NCBI GenBank assembly: GCA_001792895.1
Contig: MARA01000001.1
Location: 248,001-312,000, forward strand
Origin: Lentinus brumalis
Lineage: Eukaryota > Basidiomycota > Agaricomycetes > Polyporales > Polyporaceae
DNA: 64,000 nucleotides
Direction of reading: 5' to 3'
Below, one piece after another: positions 57,390 to 64,000 of the stretch. Below the pieces are notes generated by a model. The model was not told where the DNA came from. It was given only the letters and a program-made list of their open reading frames with translations, and made no database searches. Numbering within the stretch: the stretch's first letter is position 1; every line of letters starts with the position of its first letter. The translations under genes were made by a program, and so were the position numbers.

Positions 57390-58164
57390 ATGGGCAGACG
57401 AGCGAAGTATCTCACTGCCGATGCGAGACTGGCCGCTAGACGTATCCAGGCGCAGGCATACAGGTGCTCCGAGCGGTACGCGTCCACCGTATGGCGATCC
57501 CGCGTGACGTCATGTATATTGACTGCTCGCTTCCAGGGGCAAGCAGACCAAAGCCGCCGCCAACCACAGGTACAAGGAGAAGAAGAAATACGTACCTCCC
57601 GCTGGCAATGACATGCTCCTCCTTGGAGACGTCGTGCCCGAAGAGATCATCACTCGTGCGCAGCAGACGTTGCGTGCGTCGTTCTCTGTCCATGGTGACG
57701 GCCCTCTCCTTGGGCTGTGGTCTTCTCCCTACCGCTTCATCCCACCTACGTCACAAGAGTTGCAGGCCATGCCGAAACCCTCAGACGAGAGTGCATTGTG
57801 GATGACTCCCATTGCAGTGCTGGGAGCATTCCAGTACATCGAAATCTTCCAAGACGGGTTTCCTCGGGCCGAGCGTTGGACTGCGGGGGAGGGGACAGCA
57901 CTGCATGCTGAGGTGGAGGAGGAGGTTCGATTGCGCATCGCGGCGTGGATTGCATTGCGGGATCTTGAAGGGTGCGACACCGGAGAGGACGTCCGGGACG
58001 CGGCGTTGGATTGGGGGGCCAAGCTGATATGGCTGCTGGTAGAGGAATGGCGCATTCGCGTCGAGGACGGTGCTGAAGGATATATGCGTGCGGCGGAGGA
58101 TGACCAGCTGCCACACCAACGTGCTCTACGAGCTATAAGGCGGTTGTCCAGGCGCGAGAACTAG
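57390..58164 (+). CDS. Gene H: protein with the basidiomycete 'GRRAKYLT...RGK...N..Y' N-terminal basic motif
   Basis: Two exons (57390-57475, 57537-58164) give 237 residues. The N-terminus MGRRAKYLTADARLAARRIQ, joined through the intron to RGKQTKAAANHRYKEKKKY, is a basic helix-rich motif that recurs in many Agaricomycete proteins of unknown role and could bind nucleic acid. The rest includes LLLGDVVPEEIITRAQQTLR, WSSPYRFIPPTSQEL and a helical acidic/aromatic region with KLIWLLVEEWRIRVEDGAEG. Located in the second KDZ locus. The interval 58165-58994 after it has only unsupported ORFs on both strands. Confidence 0.58.
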
Positions 58165-58994
58165 TGTTGTATCCATTTCATACATCTCCGCAGTGCGACA
58201 CGGCCATCTTCGGCCATTGGAATGTACCATACGCATGCTGCGCCGTCAAGCTGGCGCCTTAACGAGGTCTAACGAGATGCCAGACATCCCTGTGCTTGAC
58301 TACTATCATGTACAAGTGGATGTATGGGAGGACCGAGTGAGAGTCGTAACTGAGACACTTCCCTATGTAAAGCAGAGCGCATCCCGGACGTCAAGTCCGC
58401 TTGTATACGAATCTTGTTCTACAGCTGTCCCAAACCTCCTCAGAGTGTGCGGACACTCTGATCTTGACCTCTCCAACAGTCACGGTTGCTGCTGGGTACC
58501 GAATGGCCTTTCGCGAACTCAATATGTTTGCTGGAGGCCGAAGGCGGGCCGTTATACGTGTGGTCATTGACCCACCAGAAGGAACAGGTTCCAGGCGCCA
58601 GTCCGGATCGCGCCAGTGCTGGCGTCTGTTCGACGTTCTCCTCACCTCCATGGGCAATCTCCTAGCCTTACTTTCAGCGTCACTCTCAACCTGTCGAGAA
58701 GCCAGCAGTGTCCTCAAATCGGAGTGCAACGTGGCGGGCATACCATCATCCTTCTCGTTCACGTCGTGCCCGCCCGTAGACTTCGCCGGAGTTGGGCACT
58801 CCCATGGTGCCGCCACAGTCTCCGTGCTCCCTTCTGGACTCATTGTCACTTGGAGGAGGCAAAATGCTGCCAGGTTCGCACGCACCGACCACCTGCAGCG
58901 TCTTCGCGCTCGTCAGGCTCTGAAGATCATCATATTGCGCACCCCGGCATTGCTCGCTACTCTCACCGCCCCCGTGTGTGTCACTTCCTCTGCC

Positions 58995-59857
58995 ATGGCC
59001 GCAATCCCACCGACCACTCCCGCCCAACGTGGCCGCAAATGTGAGCATTGCTGCTTTATGACCGTTTGAGTGCCGTGCTGATCACATTGACGGTTGCAGG
59101 CAGAAGCATCCGGGAGATCTTTGGGTCGCAGATGACTCCTCGCGGGGCTACAGGTCTTGCGGCCCTCTCAACTCCTCGTGCGGCCTCTGCTACCACCCCC
59201 ACAGCATCGTCGACCCCTCGTGCAGCCACCACCATGCCGCGCTGCGCCGCTGCCTCGTCGACCCCGCGCAACACCTCGTCTCTCTCGTCTCTCGCGATTG
59301 CATGCGACTCATCGTCCTCAGACTCGGAGACCACCGCAAGTCCATCGTCCTCCCAGACATCTGTCGTCGTCTCTCCCTTGCCAGCCTCTTCGTCGAAGCC
59401 ATCTGGCCTCAAGCGCAAGCTCTCATGTAAGTCATGTGTTTGATTGATAGTATGTACGATGATTTATTGACTGACCGTCTCGAGCTTAGTCGACGACGAG
59501 GAGGATGCCTACATCATTCCTGTGGCAGGTTGGTACCTTCTGGATGCTACCTGAGTCGGACTGACAATCTTCCCTGCAGGACGTCGCGACAAGAGGCGTC
59601 GTCGAACCATTGCTGCCCCGCCCAGCGCTCCTCCGGGCGTGCATCCTCTGCCGCCGCCGCCGCGTCGCCGCCACAGCGCAATCGATCACGACATGGCGAT
59701 CATGCTGTCCGACAGCGAGGGACCGGTGGTGATTCCGCCCGAGCTGGTCGCTATCGCGGCTGAGGGACCGTCGCGGAGGGGTAAGGCCAAGGCCAGAGAC
59801 GAGTCGGAGGTAAGATACATTTCTGACTCTGACCAGGAGCGTCCGCCGGCTCAGTAG
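58995..59857 (+). CDS. Gene J: small Ser/Pro-rich nuclear-type protein
   Basis: Four exons (58995-59040, 59100-59426, 59490-59528, 59580-59857) join in frame. Sequence landmarks: MAAIPPTTPAQRGRKC, RSIREIFGSQMTPRG, a Ser/Thr/Pro tract with repeated STPRAA, an acidic FDDEEDAYIIPVAG, the basic cluster RRDKRRRRTIA (likely nuclear localisation signal), HDMAIMLSDSEGPVVIPPEL and a C-terminus RYISDSDQERPPAQ. The two DSE/DSD acidic-Ser segments look like CK2 sites or SIM-like patches. Unknown function; the second KDZ locus context is the main clue. Confidence 0.55.
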
Positions 59858-60931
59858 TAGTTGAGAAGTTGTTGTATGTCGTCTTGTATGTCACCGCACG
59901 TCCTGCTTAAGCTGTATATGTCTTTGTTATCCGCTAGCATGAGCGTGCATCTGCGTGGGAAATGTCACAAGAAAGGCGCCCCTCATCCTCTCTCAGACTC
60001 ACTCATTTTCCTTTCCCCTTCCCATCACGACAGGCCCGCCGTCTGTCACCCCTCACTATCTCAATATTGCTCGTATCTTCTCACCCGCTGTCGTACGTAT
60101 GAAGATATGCTGCTTCGCGGTGGTAGCCAACATCAACTTCGAAGCGATTTCGCCACGTCACTGCCCAAGAAGGCTCGAAAGGTCCTCAAAGGTCCTCCAA
60201 AACGCCAGCAATGTGTTCGTGACCGGCTTGGGCATCCGGGGCCCCATTGAAGCTGCCACGCTCTCCTGGCGTGTGTATCAACGCCGTTCCGAGCTCTATA
60301 ATGTAACCTAACCTGTAAGTGAGCAAGCTACTTCACGACGACTTGACACTGACTGTTCTTTCTGCAGGGACGGCCTGAGGATCCCCGAGGTCGCCGTGAT
60401 CTTGGGGAGATGCACGGGGGTTCAGGATGACCCAGTATGGCTGACCTGCCCGAGGGTACAATCAGGACCCCAATCCAAGCGCGATGTGTCGCGACAAGGC
60501 GTCCCGTGGCTCGGGAATCGCGTCGGGATTCACCAACAGCGACGGTCTCCAATGATGCCACGTCAAGCACACCCATCGGAGACCCTTCCGACGCCACTGG
60601 CAGGTCCTTGCGCTCCCATGCTCCTCCGCATATCGCATCATCGTCCCCCCTTCGAGCGGGCCCCGCGCGGGTTGCGAGGACATACCACGCGCAGTCTCAC
60701 CAACGCGCTTGCAAGGACACACCACGCACGGTCTCCATGCTCGATGAGGTTTGGGGCACATTCATGGGTGCTCGAGGTATTGGTCAATGTACGTCTGATG
60801 AGCGATCCGAGCCTGCCCACCTCACGGATCCTTCCTCACGTATCCCAGCCCATCCGCGCGCCATACTCGCTACATCAACCTCCCCATCCACCATGGCCCC
60901 CTGCTGGCTCTTCGCCATCGGCAACTTCGTC
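59858..60931. other. Interval before the second KDZ gene; no supported gene
   Basis: Contains a plausible small ORF (MLLRGGSQHQLRSDFATSLP, 60106 onward) and an open frame at 60437-60931 in phase with the KDZ first exon. Neither shows a family signature. CxC2-KDZ proteins usually begin near the MKRSRK position used below. Confidence 0.3.
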
Positions 60932-63900
60932 ATGAAGCGATCCAGGAAGGCCGGGGTTCGAGTGGATCACTACGGCTCCTCCTCCGAAGACGACGACGAC
61001 ACCCACGACGCATCTCTGGGATGCCGCGGGCGGAGGAAGCGTCGTGCGCCCACAGACAGACACACCCACATCGATCGTGGTTGTGGGCCCGAGCGCACTC
61101 ACGTCCAGCGGTCCTACTACGCCATGCCCGCTTCACCGACAAAACCTCGGGCATCTTCCCTTCCACCATCCCTCCCCTCCCTTGCCGTCTCCGCTTCCAC
61201 CCTGTACGACCCTGCCGACGAGCCCATCGACATCGAGTACCTCGTTCACCAGCTTGAGCGGCTTGGCGATGATCCTGCTCCGCGCAAGCGCACAGCCGGG
61301 GTGAGTAGTTCGCTGGACAGAGTCGTAAGCGACAATAACTGACCACTGGTACATAGGACCGCCCGCTGTTGCAGTGGACCCGAGAGGCCGAGGTGTACCT
61401 CGACGAGCTACTCCGGTTGGAAGGCCGTGGGGAACACACCAGCGGCGGATGCTCTTGCGGCATGCGCGAGGCTCCCGCGACATCGACCACACCGAGCGTG
61501 TCCCTCTACCGCTGCGAGGACTGTGCCGACCTTGGCCTCTACTGCAAGACGTGCACCGTCGCTTCTCATGCGTGTCATCCCCTTCACCGCATCCGGGTGC
61601 GTACCTATCACCATGATAGAAGTGAAGACCGCATGACTGACTTCGTACATCACCCGCAGGAATGGACCGGCAAGTACTTCGCTCGCGTCACCCTCAAGTC
61701 GCTCGGGTTGCAAGTGCAGCTCGGTCACCAGCCTGGTGATCGTTGCATCGCCCCGCAGACACCATGGGGCGATGACTTTGTCCTGCTCGACCACTCCGGC
61801 ATCCACGAGCTCCGCGTCCGCTACTGTGGTTGTGAGCGTGCTCTCCCGGCCTATCAGCAACTACTCCGCGCGCGGTGGTTGCCCGCCACCACACTGAACC
61901 CCAAGACAGCCGCGACGTTCGCCCTCCTCGAGCATTTCCACCTCCTCTCTGGTCAATCGAAGGTCTCTGCGTTCGAGTATTACAGCGCCCTCGCACATCG
62001 TACCGAGAACACCGGCGTGTCGCCACCCAAGGTACGTTCTTCCGTCGCTGTACATGTTCATCTCGTCATGCTTACACGTGTCATAGGATCGTTATCCAGC
62101 GTTACTCATCATGGCACGCGAATGGCGCCATCTTAAGATGATGAAGCGCGCTGCTCGGGGCAACGAGCCTGCCGGTATGCGTTCTACGCCCGAAGGCTCG
62201 TGTGTCGTCGAATGTCCTGCCTGTCCCATGCCGGGCAAGAATATACCGGCGGACTATGAAGAGGCCCCGAAGAGCAAGAGGTATGCCTGATTTCCCTTTC
62301 TCACTGTCGTCGACCACAAGCTTATATAATTCCAGCTGGCTCTATCGCTTATTCCTGGCCATCGATGCGAACTTTCGTCTCAAGCGCAAGAAGGTGTCCT
62401 CGGACGAAGCCGATCCAAGCCTGAACCGCGGCTGCGCCTACGTCGTCGAGGAGGTAGCTTACAAGGCGCATCTGGCGAAGTTCGACACCCTCAAGGTTGA
62501 AGCCAGCGACCACTGCAACAACCACGATGCCGTCAAACTCGCGACGGTCAAGGGCGCGGCATGTCTTGCTTCGACAGGTGTCGTGAGTGTCGACTGCGCA
62601 CGCCACGAGATGAAGCGCCCATGCGCGACGGGCGATCTTCAAAAAGGGGAAAGGTAAGACTGTCTTGCGCTGTGTGCTCCGTTTGCTAAAGCTCCGCTCT
62701 GCACAGATACGTCAACACCGACTACGTCCTTCATTCCACTCTCAAGCACAACACCCCACAGTTAGTCCTCGCTTCTTACGACATAGCTTGTCACTTCGAC
62801 AGGAACATCGATTTCAGATTCGAACGGTATGACCTCGATCTCTCCGATCACCAGCTGCGGTGGGCCATTCCCAAGTTCCACATCAGTGCTCACCGCGAAA
62901 AATGCCTCGCCGACTACAACCTCCGCTACATCCCTGGCTGCGCTTGCTCGGATTGCGAAGGCATTGAGCGCAACTGGTCTCAATCCAACTCCGCCGCCGC
63001 CTCCACGAAGGAGATGGGCCCAGGTTCTCGCCGCGATTACATGGACGACATCTGGGGGTTCCACAACTGGACCAAGGTCACGAACCTTCGTATGTACCCA
63101 GACTCCTCGCTCTCTGATCCGACCTCTGCTCACATCACATCTATGTAGCTTCGTCCCTCCTCGGCAAGATTAAGAAGGCCGTGCCCGAGCGCGATACCCA
63201 CGTTGAAGCCTTTGCTCAATACGACAAGGCTCTTCCCAGTGAGTCAAAGGCGCAGTGGAAGGCCGCTGTCGAGGCATGGGAGAGCGACCACTCCCAGCCC
63301 AACCCCTTCTTCATCAAGCGGCCTGGTACGCATATCCGCACGCTATCGTTGGTTTGCGTCCTGACATTTGTGCAGCCATCACCCAGGCCGCAATCAAGCG
63401 CCAGCTTACCGAGGAGGATGCCGAGGCCCTTAAGGCTGGCACGGCGAGTGTCTTGCATGAGACGTGCTCCGCAAGCGGCATGATCATCGCTGGCCTCGAG
63501 CTCGAGGACCAACAGTACGTGCATGACCCTGTCCTGCTGAGCGCGCTGTCTGACAGTAGTCTTCCAGACGACGCCTGAAGGCTGACACGGCGGCTTTGTC
63601 GCTGCACGCCACAGACATTGCGCGCGCACGAATGCAGGAGCGGCATAACGTTCTACGCCGTCGATTTGATGTGTGGGCCAGCATCCAGCAGCTCTACATG
63701 CCCGCTATACCCGCCATGCGCGCAAGACTCCTCGCCGCGACTGAGGATGCTTCCATCTCACCGAATATCCCCCTTCTGTTACCTTCCGCGGCGCTCACTT
63801 CCGCGCATCCCGCGCTCATGGTCCTCGAATGGCGTCTGCGTTACGCGCAGGCCTTCGACGCGCTCGGTGATCTTCGTGGACATCTGGAGGTCCGCGCGCA

Positions 63901-64000
63901 TCTATACAAGTTCAAGGATCGTCACGCTCGGGGTCAGCGCGCGAACACGCGTTCGCAGACGGTCATCAAGTCCGTCGACAGAAAGATCGATGGCGACGCC
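60932..64000 (+). CDS. Second KDZ transposase with CxC2 cluster; 3' end outside the window
   Basis: Nine exons are visible (60932-61300, 61357-61596, 61660-62031, 62087-62280, 62336-62653, 62707-63089, 63149-63325, 63376-63514, 63568 to the edge), all in phase. The N-terminus MKRSRKAGVRVDHYGSSSED is typical for the family. CxC2 cluster: CSCGMREAPAT, YRCEDCADLGLYCKTCTV, ACHPLHRIREW, LGHQPGDRC. The second block is YCGCERALPAYQQLLRARWL, the zinc pair CPACPMPGKNIPADYE. Core: AIDANFRLKRKK (first Asp), LASYDIACHFDRN (second Asp), KFHISAHREKCLADY and CSDCEGIERNWSQ (Glu). Unlike the first KDZ it keeps the D-x-E form of the last motif. ATG 60932 was preferred over 60437, which would add 165 low-complexity residues. 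No lesions; sequence identity to the first KDZ is low, so the two loci are separate lineages rather than a recent duplication. Confidence 0.9.

Noticed and set aside
58391..58885. 164-codon minus-strand ORF between genes H and J
   Set aside because: No domain or homologue in the window, overlaps a longer plus-strand open frame, no convincing splice context.
60437..60931. Upstream extension of the second KDZ protein to ATG 60437
   Set aside because: Open but low-complexity, unlike family N-termini, which begin near MKRSRK; possible but not supported.

Overview
The window looks like a chromosome segment of a mushroom-forming basidiomycete (Agaricomycetes). Genes are split by many introns of about 45-70 nt with GT...AG ends. 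The transposon families (KDZ transposases with CxC2 cysteine clusters, a Tnp2/Plavaka-type CACTA transposase) and a TET/JBP dioxygenase next to a KDZ gene are the combination known from these fungi. No bacterial-style operon, rRNA or CRISPR was seen. All exon models come from reading splice sites by eye.

Left part (1-11.5 kb): ordinary single-copy genes among a small paralogous family. There is an eight-exon MFS transporter (3254-5086), a tRNA-Ala(CGC) (6505-6576) and a PUS9/RIB2-type pseudouridine synthase (6825-9762) with one oversized 796-nt intron. Three members of one unrecognised family lie at 1-435 (-), 5586-6363 (+) and 9824-11149 (-). The last is clearly damaged.

Middle part (11.5-45.9 kb): a region that reads as one large composite mobile element. 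Its outermost recognisable sequences are 51-nt segments in opposite orientation at 11552-11602 and 45870-45920 (46 of 51 positions equal by eye). Just inside each lies a long minisatellite: 98-bp units on the left, 237-bp units on the right. The cargo between them is, in order: a fragment (15.9-16.6 kb), a divergent gene pair C(-)/A(+), a convergent gene E(-), a TET/JBP 2-oxoglutarate/iron dioxygenase (26733-28034), a complete KDZ transposase of 1217 residues (28105-32229), small accessory ORFs, a second divergent pair B(-)/D(+) that is an inverted diverged copy of C/A, and an acidic duplicated-domain gene M(-). A and B carry a Zn2Cys6-like cysteine cluster and a coiled coil; C and D share a C-terminal domain. 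The word TGCCCGG, often as part of ...ATACTGCCCGG, is scattered and locally tandem through this region but not through the host genes.

Right part (46-64 kb): a Plavaka/Tnp2 transposase on the minus strand (46063-50488), probably with one single-base lesion, then a second KDZ locus. That locus has F(-), a relative of E; G(+), with an RNase H1 N-terminal-like domain; H(+); J(+); and a second KDZ transposase that runs off the right edge (60932-64000). The recurrence of an E/F-type gene divergently upstream of each KDZ transposase suggests a conserved KDZ module. Within the cargo, several reading-frame breaks coincide with GT...AG segments of only 26-36 nt, which are either ultra-short introns or disabling indels.
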